64,000 nucleotides of DNA from Paramacrobiotus metropolitanus. Lineage: Eukaryota; Tardigrada; Eutardigrada; Parachela; Macrobiotidae. The stretch is from contig NW_026570241.1 in the NCBI RefSeq assembly GCF_019649055.1, forward strand, positions 62,001 to 126,000, read 5' to 3'. Positions 11,901 through 25,600 of the stretch are shown one piece after another (within the stretch, counting starts at the first letter, position 1; the number at the start of each line of letters is the position of its first letter). A program made the position numbers and the translations under genes. The notes below the pieces were generated by a model. That model was not told the origin of the DNA. It ran no database searches and saw only the letters and a list, made by a program, of their open reading frames with translations.

Positions 11901-14323
11901 AAAAGGACTCGACGTTACGATTGAAGAGTTGGCTGTAGCCATGGACGGAAATGTTATTGACCACATTGCAAGCACGCGAAACGTTTTGCATTATATGGAA
12001 AAGGTACTTACTTAATAGAAACTCGCGCATTCTGTACTGGTACATTTGGAGTGACTACTGTATATTACGACTTAATAGTGTCAATGTCTGCGCAAAACCA
12101 AAAGCACTGGAAGTATTTTCGTAAAAAAATGTTTAAAATAAAATAAAGGTAATCAGTACAATACAGAGTAGATTTGCTCACGTGATCGACATGGCAGAAT
12201 ATGTAATTGTAGCAGTTTACTTCGAAGACGCTCATTTACTGAAATCGCTCAAGCAGTGCATGATGAGCGAAGATATTATTATTACGGAGCGCAGGCGCAC
12301 AATGATAGTTTCTTCAATTTGTAGTTGCGAACCTTTAACCATCCACACGTTGCACGATTTTACGGAATTACCATGCTCGGAAATAGCAGGAGCAGCCAGA
12401 TCGGCGTTATCACAGATCGAGCTGGACGAGGATGTTTGTACGACGTATTCAAGGGACTAATTAGCCTTGACATGACATTAATTAGTTCATTAGTCAACGA
12501 TTTTCTTCAGGTATACATTACAACCTCAATACTTCAGAAATCAAATGTTCTGAAAATTAAAGAAGACTTTTTCAGGGTGTAATGTGCATACACTCAACAT
12601 CTCTGGAATATCATGGCTGCTTGTGCGGCTATCATTGCCACGTTGACAAGCATTTCACGTTAAAAATCAGCGGACTGATTAACTCCAGGCTGCAGAATAG
12701 TATATGCAGCTTTCAGGAAAGCTACATCCATACAGGCTTTTGTCGACACTTGTGGAAGAAGGAAGAAGTTTCTTCTATCGAATGGAACCAGAAAGGCGAT
12801 GTGTACGCAACCTGCGTGGTGCTGTGGGAATTGCTGACAACGCAAAAATTTACATGCATTGGTATACTGTAAAGTTTTAATGTAGTCATGTAAGTTACGA
12901 GTATCTGTAGGCTGCAGAAGCGTTGACCTTATTTTATGCATAAGCATTGGTGAGGAATTGTGCAAACGTAATAAAAGCAGAGTACTTTTGCAGATGATTG
13001 TAACCAATCTTGCCCTGAATTTCTCCATGGATCTCTCCATATTTTTAACATTTGTTGGCAAGACAGCGTAATGTCCCGACCATCGATCAAACAGTTGAGA
13101 GGAAAGTTAGCAGAAACATCGGAAATATTTTCAACACCCAATGGTAGTGCGAATTTTATCGATAAAGTTCAGAACCGGCTAAGTGATTATACACGCGAAC
13201 TGGAGTACGAGGTCAATTTGCGTACGAAAAATTTAATGGAAGAAATGGCTAAATGCAATGAGTTGGTGGCGCAACTGTTTCCCCGGTAAATGCTCATATT
13301 AACCAATACCGGCGCCAATTTGGTTTACATTGTTAATTTTGTTAACAGATGGGTTGCTAGTATGATACGAGCCGGTAATACAGTGCCGGCGGAGCATTTT
13401 GAATGCGTATCGGTTATGTTTACGCAGTTGTGCGGCTTCTCGCAACTAATGCAGAAGAGTTCACCAAAAGTACTGATGGACATGATTGATCAGGTCGAAA
13501 GCCACATGGACCGGGTGATCAGTCTCTTTTCTGATGACATTTACAAGGTTGAGGTCGTTGAAGATTGCTATCTGGTAAGGTCACTCAAAACATTTGGATC
13601 CCTATTGACCACAGTTTAGGACTGCAGAATATCACATGGACTTGTTATCTTCTGTTCTCGGTGCCGTAATGCGAAGATTGTTTGGTGTAAGGCAGAGGGA
13701 AAACTTCCAGAATCTTTTAGGTATTCCTTATTGTTTTAGATGGCCAGTGGATTGGTAGTTGAAAACGGCAATCGCCATGTACAGGTCACGGCCGACCTGG
13801 CAGTAATGATTTTGCAAACCGCACCAACACTCTGTGCTCAGCCGAATCTACAGTGGCTACAGTTGAAATCGGGAATTCATTCCGGTTTGAAGACATTCTC
13901 CATAGTTTTGGCATGAATTTAAATGCATTTTGACATGCGTAAAAATGTAGTGTATCAAGTTTCAAAATCCTTTCAGGTCCTTGCGCTGCCGGGGTTGTCG
14001 GGTTCCGTCGTCTACGATACTGCCTGTATGAACATTGTACTCTGTACTCGTACTGCGGTGTCACCGTTGCAAGAGCGGAAAAACAGAAAAAACGTCATGT
14101 GACGCTCTATCTTTAAATTCTTTGTAGATTTGGTGACACGGTAAATACTGCGTCCAGAATGTGCACTCCTGGAACGCCGAATCGCACCCAGGTCAGCCAC
14201 TTCACTGCAGCTCTGCTCCAGGAAACTAGCCGGTTCGATATTGAATATCGAGGAATCACTTCTGTCAAGGGCAAAGAGCACATGAAAACCTATTGGCTGA
14301 ATGGTTTCTTTGTAAAAGCGTAA
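8996..14323 (+). CDS. Receptor guanylyl cyclase-like, copy A (spliced)
   Basis: About 20 short exons encode a natriuretic-peptide-receptor-like protein. In order they give a signal sequence, an ANF-receptor-type ligand-binding domain (VELIAIGG-like start, then YRKRDPSAIN; 8996-11370), a transmembrane exon (11433-11515), a kinase homology domain (about 11880-12865: RTFNHPHVARF, GDVYATCVVLWEL), a coiled linker (LEYEVNLRTKNLMEE, 12990-13287) and a class III cyclase domain (13351-14323, ending FGDTVNTASRM and VKGKEHMKTYWL). Splice sites are mostly GT-AG, with one GC-AG. The first metal-binding Asp of the FSDIVGF motif is Gln here (MFTQLCGF) and GDAYMV reads EDCYLV, so cyclase activity is doubtful. 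It is the best preserved of three tandem copies. Confidence 0.85.
9985..10043 (+). other. GC-AG intron in cyclase copy A
   Basis: The exon ends ...actcgag and the intron begins gcaagtaaaa, a consensus GC donor, ending ttattgcag. Splicing here keeps the frame and restores the conserved VVIFFGNGQ strand of the ligand-binding domain, whereas reading through meets stops. Copy C has an equivalent GC-AG intron at 23598-23651. Confidence 0.75.
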
Positions 14324-15538
14324 AAACAATCAGAGGAAGGATGCCCATGTAGTACTGTTAACATTGGTTACCTATGAGCTTCCTTTTCACGGAAGGATAA
14401 AACAAGAGTTTGTCGAAGCCCATATTCGTCTGAGCTTTGGCAGCGCAGAGACGAGCCGAACCCATAACCCTGAAATCCGTTAGTTATTTAGTGCTTAATG
14501 TGAACGCATTCTGTTTGACGTAAATGTAGACAAAATGCTTCTTGAAGTATGGTCGAATAAGTACAGGACAAAAATATTATTATCCGTTCTTTTTTTTTAA
14601 TTTTTTTAAGTGAATCGCACTGATGTTAGGTTTGCAAATACGGTAACTGAATGTCACTACTCTGTATACTGGATGCGTTCGCTATTGCATGCATGTCCTT
14701 TTATTAATAACAAGTAGAAATCACATTTTCACACCGCACTGTCATTGGAAATTAAACTGATGGTGCGGTTGGGTGTAGGTAATTAAATTTGTACCGCCGG
14801 TAAAATGCGCAGTGTCTTACCACAATATCTTTAGAACAGTACATATCATATTTTCGTGGCTCAATTACATCATTACCGGTTTGAAGGAAGTTCCGCGCTG
14901 CTCACAATTAATTACGCCGTGCTACTCAGGGTATACTGACACCCGAGTGAAAAAAAGCGAAGTGAATACGCAAAAATTGTAGCATGTTGCCAACTGCCAC
15001 GGTTGGCCGTCAGAGTGATAAATGGCTCTGCTAACCCTTTTTTAGTCATAATGTGTGATGTTGCTGTATGCCATCCTGGTCACTGTAACTAGCTAATCAT
15101 TAACCTTTCCCATCGACGGAGAAATTTACTCTATCATTCGATCGCATAGATTGTTGATGCTGCGGTGCATTCATGTTACTCACCGGTAGGAACTCCCTTA
15201 TGTTTGTTTGACTATTCTTTTACCGAAGAAAACGCGAAAAGATTGAAGCAGCCCCATTCGGATCATGTAAATGCACCTAACGTAGGTAGAGTGACGGATT
15301 ATCCTGTATACGAGCTGATGTTTTCCATGAAAATGATTAATAAATCTTAAGGTTGAACCGACCGCTTAAGAGATTTGGCTCGTCCTTTCGAAGGGTGCCT
15401 GCAGGACGCTCCGAAGCTAATTCGCAAATCGATAATTCGCAAATACGCTCCGGGAGACCGAGTATACTGCATTTATGGAATTCCTTGCGTAATCTCATTT
15501 GCACATTTGTTAATTTTCGTCGACCTTTTCTTAGGAAA
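14324..15538. other. Intergenic between cyclase copies A and B
   Basis: No gene recognised. It aligns in diverged form with 7800-8995 upstream of copy A, so it is duplicated 5' flank. The aggaaaatgcca start context is shared by copies A and B. Confidence 0.5.
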
Positions 15539-17850
15539 ATGCCAGAACCTGGCATGCGTAAAACAGCGAGCACTTTCCGTTACCTGCGTTCCGGTATATG
15601 GCTACTGTTATCAGCGACAATAATTCTTGCTGTGGCCATGAATGTGACCCTCGCTGGAAAACTGCCCATTGAACTGATCGCCATTGGTGGACAATCGCGA
15701 ATCAATTATGCACAGCTGACGTATTGTGGCCCGGCAATGACAGTGGCCGTCGATGATGTAAACGCCTTGTACAATGACACGCTAAACTTTACTTTGAAAT
15801 ATCTTTTCGATGATATGCCATGGACCAGGATGATCACGCACGAATTCACCGGGCGGATGGCCGCGGACTGGTATTACCGTAAACGCGACCCATCGGCCAT
15901 AAACGCTGTGCTACTCCCGGGTTGGTGTCTCAATAAATATTGAAAAGGTCATTTTCCAATCTCTTTTTTTTACAAGATTGAATCATTTTGATGTATCATG
16001 ACAGCGGGAATCATTTTGCCCGATCTCAGAGTTTTTTCGGCAGTGGAATCTTCTGTTTATCACTACGTAAGTCCTTACCACACCCTTTTTGATTTTCAAA
16101 CCCTTTCAAGTTTAATTATGCACATATAAACTGCTCGACTTTGAAATTGCTTGTTGCTCAAATGTTGTGTATTTTGATGATGCTTATTTTGTGTTTCACA
16201 TTATTAGTACCACAACCACTCCCGAAATAAATGATAGAACAACCAATCCAACTTGGATTTCAACCGCACGGATTAATTATCCCGCAATGACTTTACTCTT
16301 CTGCGAGATATTGCAGCGGTTTGACTGGACAACTTTTATGGTCGTATGGGATGTAGGATCCGAAGAAATTTATCGGATCTACTTCAATGAAATGAAAAAG
16401 GACTCCACGACGATTGGGCAAGGACAAATCATGCCCAAGCACACAGTGATCGACCGCTCTTTTAAAGTCTAGTCAGGATGTCGGTCAAAGCGCGCACAAT
16501 AGGGAGGTGGTGTTGGCTCTGAAATTCTTGTAAACACATAGATCTTTTCAGCCTTTTCCACAAATGCTGAGCAGCTATTATGCAGTGACGATACTGGCAG
16601 AGGTAAGAGCTTTCAACCGTACGACTATTTCAAGCTTAAAGTGAAACAACATAGCATTTGAGTCATAAGGTACGCAGATGCTACTGTGACCTTTCTCAAA
16701 CATTGCAATTGTTTGTTGCGATCTCCTCAAAAGGTTATGAACGATTTGGGGTCGGATGGAAAGGATCATCCGTACCAGGATGGTGCGTATTTGGCAAAAC
16801 AGTTCCTTAACCGCACTTTCGATCGTAACAGTAGCCAGATCTACGTGGATAGCAACGGAAGCAGGCAAGTCGATTTATACATGTGGAGATTTGATGGAAA
16901 GTTTGGAAACGGCACGCAGCAGGTAGCTCCCGTTAGCATATATCTTGAAGGTTGAAGCCCAATCGTAACACATACCTCACAAAGAACTCGCATTAAAAGC
17001 GGCAGTGTTAATTGTGGGAAATGATCTGTAACCAAACAAACTTTTCGAAGGCTTTTTTATACAAGCGTGCGGCGGGAAACCCACCATTGATTCAGTTATA
17101 TGATCTGCCGCTCTGGGCAGGTGGCGGTACATGGCCGCCGCTGAACGCACCGAAGTGTGGATACAACAGTGAGCACGGTTGTCGATTAAATGGTAAATGA
17201 ATACGTGACTAGCTTAATTCTGTGGTATTTTAAAGTTTTCAAGAAAGCGTTGCAGTTTCAGCAAGTTCAGTTACTTCACTGTCGGTATCGGGAGTTTTGG
17301 TCATTTGCGCGATTACAGTTTGTTTGGCCGTTTGGTGAGCGAACTTCAAATCTTTTCGACCAGCACTTTTTATCAGGTAATTCAGCAGCTAAGATGAAAT
17401 TTTGTTGTTGTACTATAACTGCAGGTTTGCCAAACGATCGAGTGCGATGGCGTTGAAATCCTGGTGGAAAATCAATGAATCCGATCTAGAGTTTTCTATA
17501 CGCTATTCGGCTTACGAAGATGGGGTTCCGCCAACCAAATCTCAGGCTTCTTATTCGGTACTCGTACCTACTGAAAAAACATAACCAACTGAAGTTTGGT
17601 TTTTCTAAGAATCCCTGCGACAGTAAAGCTGTACGAGCTGTATATTTTATTCCGTTTTTGTAGCGCATAGCTTGTTTCCCTTAGGCGGCTTGCAAGTACG
17701 AATACATTTCCGCCAGATGCAAAGGACTCGACGTTACTATTGAAGTGATGACAGTAGACTCAGACGGAAGCTTGATCGACCGCATCGCAAGCACTAAGGC
17801 GTTTTTGCATTTTATGGAAAAGGTACAGTATCATGTATTTCCTTAACCAG

Positions 17851-18581
17851 GGCCCGGTCACCGCCTCCCCCCTCAGAAAATTTTCTTTTTTTGTTTAAAG
17901 ACAGATTTGGTACTGGAAATAATATAAAAATAATGGACCAATGGTCCAATGGGCGTGGCCAAAAACAGTTTAAGTATTCAATGGAAACTGTATGTTTTGT
18001 CAATGTACTGTACTTTGCATATTCTTGTACTTCTGATTTATAAATTATGTTCTGAGGCGCGGCTGCTGTTTACCTGTTATCGCTACAATCTTGCCATTTG
18101 ACTAATTTATTAATGACTGCTTGATTATGCTTTTATAATCAAAAATTTTGGAAAATTTCGCCGGTATTCCATTTGATTGGATTGCACTTGTTTCTGTATT
18201 ATTCTGTGTGCTGCACCGCGCAGGCGCTGATATAATTTTCAGAGTTCAATAAGTGCACTGATTTTATAAAATTTGACATTTTCAAGCCAGTTTAGTGAAG
18301 AATTCAAAACAGGAGCTTTCAAGTGTTTCAGCAGTACGATAAAATAAACGTTAAACAGCACCAAAAATGTTTTAATGGGAAATTGGGAATACATGCTATA
18401 GTAGCTACTTCAAGCGCAATACTTACTGTGCCTTGACAATATATACCGAACATAAATGTGATTCTGGGCACGCAGCTGGACCATTGTCGGTGAAATTAAT
18501 TTTTTTTATTATTACGAGTACCAACTCTGTCTTTAAGCAAGAAATAAAATTTTTCTGAAGGGGGGAGGCGGTGACCGGGCC
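17851..18581. mobile_element. 731-bp inverted-repeat element in intron
   Basis: The left end ggcccggtcaccgcctcccc and the right end (reverse complement) match, and the similarity continues imperfectly for about 65 bases inward. It lies wholly in an intron of cyclase copy B and holds no reading frame of note, so it is a non-autonomous DNA transposon. A target duplication is not obvious. Confidence 0.65.
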
Positions 18582-20107
18582 TACTTTTCTAGCTCTTCGC
18601 AGTGTTCCTCAAGAATTTCTGGGAGTACTCATTTGTCTTACCGATAGAACTGTGATTCCAAGTATGCTTGCAAAAGTACTAAGAACGGCAAACGCAACAA
18701 AACATTAGTAAAAGGCGACGCGATCTTTCGGTTCCAAAATGTAAAAAAAAAATTGGAATACAATACAATACCGCATTGGAAAAACATTAACAACATTCAA
18801 TGCCTAAATTGTTTTTTTCAATCTGCAGTTGCGAACCTTGAGCCATTCCCATGTTGCACGATTTCACGGGATCACTATGCTCGGAAAATGCAGGAGCAAC
18901 CTGATTGGCGTTATCACTGAGCGTGCTGGACGGGGATGTTTGTACGACATATTCGAAGGACTGATTAGCCTTGACCTGTCATTAATCAGCTCTTTAGTCA
19001 ACGATTTTTTTCTGGTACACACTTCATACTAAGCAAATGTGCTCGTTTAAAAAGCTCATAGAAAAATTTAGGGTGTGCAGTTCGTACACGCAACATCGCT
19101 GGAATACCATGGCTGTTTGTGCGGTTATCACTGCCACGTTGATAAGCACTTCACGCTTAAAATCAGCGGACTGATTAACTCCCGGTTGGAAAGCAGTATT
19201 AGCAGCTTTCACGGAAACCACCTTCATGGAGGCATTTGCCGGCAGCTGTGGAGGAAAGAGAACGCCTTTTCCGTGGAACAAAAGCAGAAAGTCGATGTCT
19301 ACGCCGTCTGCGTAGTGCTCTGGGAATTGCTGACAATGCAGAAATTTACCAGCATCGGTACCGTTAACATAATGGAATCGTTTTAGTACAAAACTGCAGA
19401 ATATTCTTGTAGATGAATGCCACAAATCCTGTCCAGAATTCCTTCAAGCGTATCTGCACATTTTCAACATTTGTTGGCAGGACAGCATAATGTCAAGACC
19501 ATCGATTAAACAGTTGCGGGGAAAACTAGCAGAAAAGTCGGAAATCTTTTCAACGTCCAGTGGTAGTACGAATTTCATCGACAAAGTGCAGAATCGGCTA
19601 AGTGATTACACACACGAACTGGAGTACGAGGTCAATCTGCGGACGAAAATTTTGATGGAAGAAATGGCCAGATGCAACGACTTGGTGGCACAACTGCTTC
19701 CCCAGTAAATATTGGTAGTCACCAATATAGATGGCAATTTGATTAAACAATGTTAGTGTTATGAACAGATGGGTTGCCAGCACGATTCGCGCCGGCAAAA
19801 CCGTACCGGCGGAGCACTTTGAATGCGTATCAGTCATGTTTACGCAGTTATGCGGCTTTTCGGAACTGGTGCAACGGAGCTCACCGAAAGTACTGATGGA
19901 TGCGATCGGCCAGATTGAAAGCCACATGGACAGGGTGATTGGTCTCTTTTCCAACGATGTTTACAAGGTTGAGGTCGTGGAGGATTGTTACTTGGTAATG
20001 CCTTTTCACAGTCTAAGCACAGAGTTTAGAACTGCTGTTTTAGGTACACAGGCATGTTTCCTAATGTTTAGTAAACATTAGAATGCGTAATTATTATAAT
20101 TAGAAAC

Positions 20108-20182
20108 TAGGATGCGTAATTATTCATAAAAGTATGTGTAAACATTGTTTGCACATACTTTTATGAATAATTACGCATCCTA
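20108..20182. repeat. Perfect 31-bp-arm hairpin element
   Basis: Arms 20108-20138 and 20152-20182 are exact reverse complements with a 13-base loop. The unit lies in an intron of cyclase copy B. A partial copy of the arm (gaatgcgtaattatt) occurs just upstream near 20090. It is likely a MITE. Perfect arms suggest recent insertion or ongoing conversion. Confidence 0.8.
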
Positions 20183-20829
20183 CTTTGTAGTTTGTAATTA
20201 TTGGAAGAATACGAGTGAGACGGTTAAAGAACGTTTTCCGATTCTGTGGATATTCCTTGACTTTTTAGCTTGTCAGTGGATTAAAGGCTGAAAGCGGAGA
20301 TCGTCATGTGCAGGTGATGGCCAACCTGGCTCTAAAGATCTTACAGACCGCACCAACATTTTGTGTTGAAACGAATTTCCAGTGGCTCCAGTTTAAATCA
20401 GGAATTCATTCCGGTTAAGAGACTTAGCCCTGTATTTCTAGATACATGCCCATTATTTGCAAGTCTAACAAACTGTGATGTTTATAGGTTCCTGCGCTGC
20501 TGGAATTGTCGGATTTCGGCGTTTGCGATACTGTCTGTACGTTCTGCGGTATAATCGCCGCAAGAGCTAAACAGCATTTTGCGTTTTAATTAATTTTTTT
20601 TTGCAGATTCGGTGATACGGTGAATACTGCGTCCAGGATGTGCACTTCGGGAATGCCGAATCGCACACAGATCAGCGATTTCATTGCAACTCTGCTAGAG
20701 GATACGAATCGGTTTGACATTGAATACCGAGGAGTCATTTCAGTCAAGGGGAAGGAGCACATGAAAACCTATTGGCTAAACAATCTTTTTGTAAGGCCTG
20801 TCGAAAATATTTGTCTCCTTAATGCTTGA

Positions 20830-22658
20830 TAATTTGCCTACATACTTGACCACACATTTGACGGCGCAGAAACGAATCGATTCGCATCCTGCGTGATCTG
20901 AAAGCATGCGCAGTGCTTGCCGTAAAAAATGCTTTTTGTTGCAACTGCCCGAAAACTGGTTTAATAAGCAATATGTCCGCCGGTTGAATTGAATAAAAAA
21001 CATGTCAGAGCAACTAGTTTCGAATCCCATTTTAGTAAATCACACTCGCTTCTCGTTGACCCTAACCGAACGATGCGCGCAGAATCCGATTATACATGGA
21101 TTACCCTGCATGACTATGGAATGCTGGAACTCCTGGAAGCTACTATGAAAATATTAAGACTTTAGAGCATATCATATAATCCTTAAAGCAGGAACGCTCT
21201 ATCAGGCCATTTTTCTAATTTAAAACCCTGCAGTGCAGCTGGCCACTAGTAAGGGTAATGGCAAACACTCGGAAGCGCTAAACAGCGGCTCTGGTAGATA
21301 GTAATCTTTGAAATACTTTACACAACTTGTGCTAAAATGGAAGGTGTCGTCACTATCGTGTATGCACTTGCTTCTGCATATTCAATGTGCACACTTACAG
21401 CAGTATACCGGGTATGTGAAAGTCTGCTCTCCCGTGAGTACAGGAGTGGCAGAAGAGTTTTGTGTAACCTTGAAACCTCTGCCCGCATAAAAACAGTATG
21501 GAATTTGAAGTCAGAAAAAGGATTCTTTTAACTTCACTTAGGCGCTCGCCGAATTCACTTAGACAACTATAAAGGCGGTTCTCTACATCTTATCCTTTTT
21601 TTCCCGCGCTATTTGTACGATAATTATTAGGATGCTGAAGGTTTTAATGCGACAAGGTGCAAGGTAAAGCAACTGAAAAAGACAAACCGGAACCGCAAAG
21701 TTGCGGTAAGTGTTTATCAGGCCGACCCAGTTATATTGTAGTTACAGTATATTATTGCATAGCCATCCGATGCAGATCAATAACCGCTGTAGTGATCAGT
21801 TTATCGTGACAGATGCCTCTACCGCAACAGTATGTATTATTATACCTTATTACCCGATTTTAAGTTATATTTGTGTCCCCTGGTTTTATAAAAACAACGG
21901 GTAAGACGTTCATAGAAAATTAATCATGTACGCACCGGAAGCCAGTCTGCAAAGGAGCAGCACAAACTTGTTCTGTTAATAACCTCGAACGTTACGAGTA
22001 GGTTTACCACAACATTCGCGGAACTCAATACATCAAGCATTTTAAGCAGGGAGCAGCTAATGGTGCACCTCGTCCAGGAAGCTAACAGAGGACATTTCCT
22101 GGGCAGGGATGGAGTAATCCTGCAGCAGATAGTATTCCTAGATCGCGATTGGCTGCGGCGGTTATACAAAATATGTAGCCGCAGCGGAAGGTACGGAAGT
22201 GCATACTCAGAATTAATGGAATCAGGTTGCGTACTGATGAGATTGAACATTGATTGAACATTACTGATGAGCATTACTTGGTCTATCTTACTCTTGACAA
22301 TCTCGTGTTACACTGTACTGTATGCATGCCGTCAGAGTCATCAGACCCAGCTCCATTCGAATCCCAAAGACGTTTCCCGCTTCACTGCCTTTCCCACATA
22401 ATGTAAAATTCGGATCAGTTTTTGCACGAACTATAAAATATAGTTGTATGAAGGTGAAATTTCATATTATATTTCATAAACATGAGGCGATGAAAACAGT
22501 ATTGCATTGCAGTAACATTGTCCTTTGGATGCGCACCCGGAGAAACGTCCAGCAGTCAAATCGCGAATGGATATTGTTGCCTACTGAGGAAGTAATTTTC
22601 TGGAGCCCTAAAAGTTATTGGCATACTTACTTATTTCACGAAAACACTCCAAGCAAAT
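20830..22658. other. Intergenic between cyclase copies B and C
   Basis: No gene recognised. Bases about 22190-22600 share blocks with the 5' flanks of copies A and B. Short reading frames here look random. Confidence 0.5.
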
Positions 22659-25600
22659 GACCCCAGCGTTGTTTAAAATGCTGAAACCTGCCGTTCGTGA
22701 AACCTGCTTAATGAGTCTATTGTCCAGTTTCTTCAACCTATGGCTGCTGTTATGTGCAGCGTCCTTGGGTCCTGCTTTACCTAAAAAACTTTCCGTTGAA
22801 TTAATTGCCATTGGTGGACGTTCGCGTGCCAATTACTGCGCAACTGACATACTGTGGTCCCCCAATGACCGTGGCCGTCGATGACGTTAACGCCTTTTAC
22901 AACAACACGCTAAATTTTACTTTGACATATATTTTCGATGATATGCCTTGGACCAAAATGATATCGCATGAAATCACCGAACGACTTGCCGCCGAATGGT
23001 ATTACCGTAAGCGAGACCCATCGACCATAAACGTTGTGCTGATCCCAGGTAGGTAAGTAAAACCCTATATGTACGACTTTTTTCGTTAAAATTTTAAAAG
23101 GTTAAATACCTTTGTGACAGCTGGACTTATCGTACGCGAGCTCACGGAGTTTTTCATCAATGGAATCTGTTGTTTCTTACCCTGTAAGTCAGTGCGCAGT
23201 GTCTTTCTCAGTGTATCCAGTACCCTAGTCTAACGACTTTCAACTTGCCATACGAAGTAGCCTTTTTATGATACTGGTATTGTGTTTCACTTTATTAGCT
23301 CAACAACCACACCAGACATCAACGACAGAACCACAAATCCTACTTGGATTTCCGTCGGACGCGTCAATTATCCCGCTATGAATCTCCTCTTCTGCGAGAT
23401 ATTGCTTAGGTTTAACTGGATACCTTTTATGACCATACTGGACTTAGGATCCATAGATATCTATCGAATATTCGCAAACGAATTGTTCGAAAGCTCTCTG
23501 GCTGCAGTTGGGCAAAGACCAATCTTTTGCGAAGTTAATCTGACCTATGGATACGATTTTCAGCCACTGTTGAAAAACATTCGCACTCATACTCGAGGCA
23601 AGACACATTATTCCGCACGCACAATTTCTTCTGATGCTATTTTCATTGCAGTTGTGATTCTATTCGGCAATGGCCAAGTCGTGAGGAGCTTCCTGGTATG
23701 TACTTTCACTGTTACCTTACCAGAGAAGCATAAAACCACAAATGTTCGAGCGCCGCATATTTCAACTGCAGATAGCGGCAAACAAAGCGAACATGACAAA
23801 TGGAGAATACGTAAGTTGAGTAAAGTTCAAAGTGTACTTTCGTACTGACGAAGTGTACTTTTATGACGAAGTGTACTTTTGACGACCATTAGGTGTACAT
23901 GGCGCTGGAAGTAATGGTTAATGAGAAAGCGTATGGGCGAATGCACTGGAAATACGACAACGAAGACGATCAGGTGCGTTTAAAGTTTTGTTTAGGCATA
24001 ATACAACAGATGACCCTAACAGTGGTAAGGATGTTCTGCAGAATGCGTTCCAAGCATTCCAGTCTCTTCTGGTGATGAGGCCAGCAGACATCTATGAATC
24101 CCCGACGGGTAATGCCAGAGGTAACCTGGCACACCGATTTATGGCTCACACGGAACGAGATTTCAGTTACTCATACAGCATTGAAGACGAGGTATAAGAG
24201 CGGGAACGTCAATTGAGCAAAAATTAGTTAGCAGCAGAAAACCGTTCTTCTTTTTAGCCTTTTCCACACTTGCTGAGTAGCTACTACGCAGTGACTATAG
24301 TGGCAGAGGTAAGAACTGCAGATGCACTCGTATTTCGAATGTGTCCTATTCTATACCAATTAACGATACCGAATTGAGATCTTCACACCTCCTATTACCA
24401 ACCAACGTTTGCAATTTGTTATAAATACCACGAGCACGACGGTATTTTGTAATATGTAGCCCACAGTCTCCAGGGTCGTACGGGTATAACTTCTATAATT
24501 TAGAAGCTTTTATAGTAAAACGTTAAAATCTGAGTAACCCACCCAGTTTTGTGACAAATTTTTAGAATTTTTGCAAGTGATTTTGTTTACAAACCACTTA
24601 TCGGTTCACAAAAAGAAACAGGTGTTTAAGATAAATTGTGACCTTTCTCAGCAGCTATAAACTCTGATTTATCTTAAAGGTTTTCAACGATCTGCGGTCT
24701 GATGGGGAAGACCACCCGTACCAGGATGGTGCGTATTTGGCCCGACAGTTCTTTAATCGTACCTTCGATTGTAACATCAGCCAAATCTACATGGACAAGA
24801 ACGGAAACAGGCAAATCGATTCATATGTTTGGAGATTTGACGAAAACGGCACGCAAAAGGCAGTTGAAATTATAGAACTTTTAAAGAGCAAATCATAATA
24901 ATCATAACTTATATATATTACAGTTTTACGAAGTACGAGTATATGCACCAGTATTAATGGTCTTCATTGATTGCAGAAGTTTTTGTACAAGCGTGCTGCG
25001 GGCAGCCCGCCGATGGTTCAGTTATATGATCTACTACATTGGGCTGGCAACGGTACATGGCCGCCGCTGAACGGACCAAGATGTGGTTATAACAGTGAGC
25101 AGGACAAAATTTGTCATCCAAGCTCAGGAAGTTCAGTCACATCGGTAGCAGTATCTGTGGTTTTGGTTGTTTGCGGAGTTGGAGTTTTTATGGTTATTTG
25201 GTAAGCTTTTTAGTTATGGCTGTTTTATCACAGTCTATGCTTTTTAACCGCAATGCGCGATTCAATAGTCGAGATGTTATTTTGTCGACCATATATTGCC
25301 GTAAAATGACTGCTTGACCATTTAATCATTACGGCTTACACTTTGTAGAACTAAATGCCGGATTTGAGAATTTGTTTTTCTACTGTGATTACAGGTTTCT
25401 TAAAAGATCGAACGCCATGGCTCTGAAATCATGGGAAATCAAGGAGTTCGACTTAGAGTTTCCTGTGCGGTACTCGATTTATGAGAGTAAAATTACGCCA
25501 CCAAAAACCCAGATTCCGCATTTGGTATGCGTTAGCTTAACAACGGAACCCTTTTTATGGTTTCACGAGTAGAGCATGCTTTCAGTTGCAACAAGGTACA

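Larger units (their letters stand above)
15539..20829 (+). pseudogene. Receptor guanylyl cyclase-like, copy B, degenerate
   Basis: It has the same domain order and exon pattern as copy A: signal sequence and ANF-receptor start (15539-15921), transmembrane exon (about 17263-17334), kinase homology (LSHSHVARFHGI at 18830), linker (SRPSIKQLRGKLAEKSEIF, 19490) and cyclase domain (19768-20829). The ectodomain exons corresponding to about 9985-10545 of copy A are missing between 16470 and 16550. The small second exon (about 16008-16065) is two bases shorter than in copy A, which breaks the frame. The metal-binding Asp is again Gln. It could be expressed in a reduced form, but a degenerate copy is more likely. 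Introns hold a 731-bp inverted-repeat element and a perfect hairpin. Confidence 0.75.

Noticed and set aside
22322-22660. 112-codon open frame upstream of cyclase copy C
   Set aside because: It overlaps duplicated 5' flank shared with copies A and B, where the frame is not kept; probably random.
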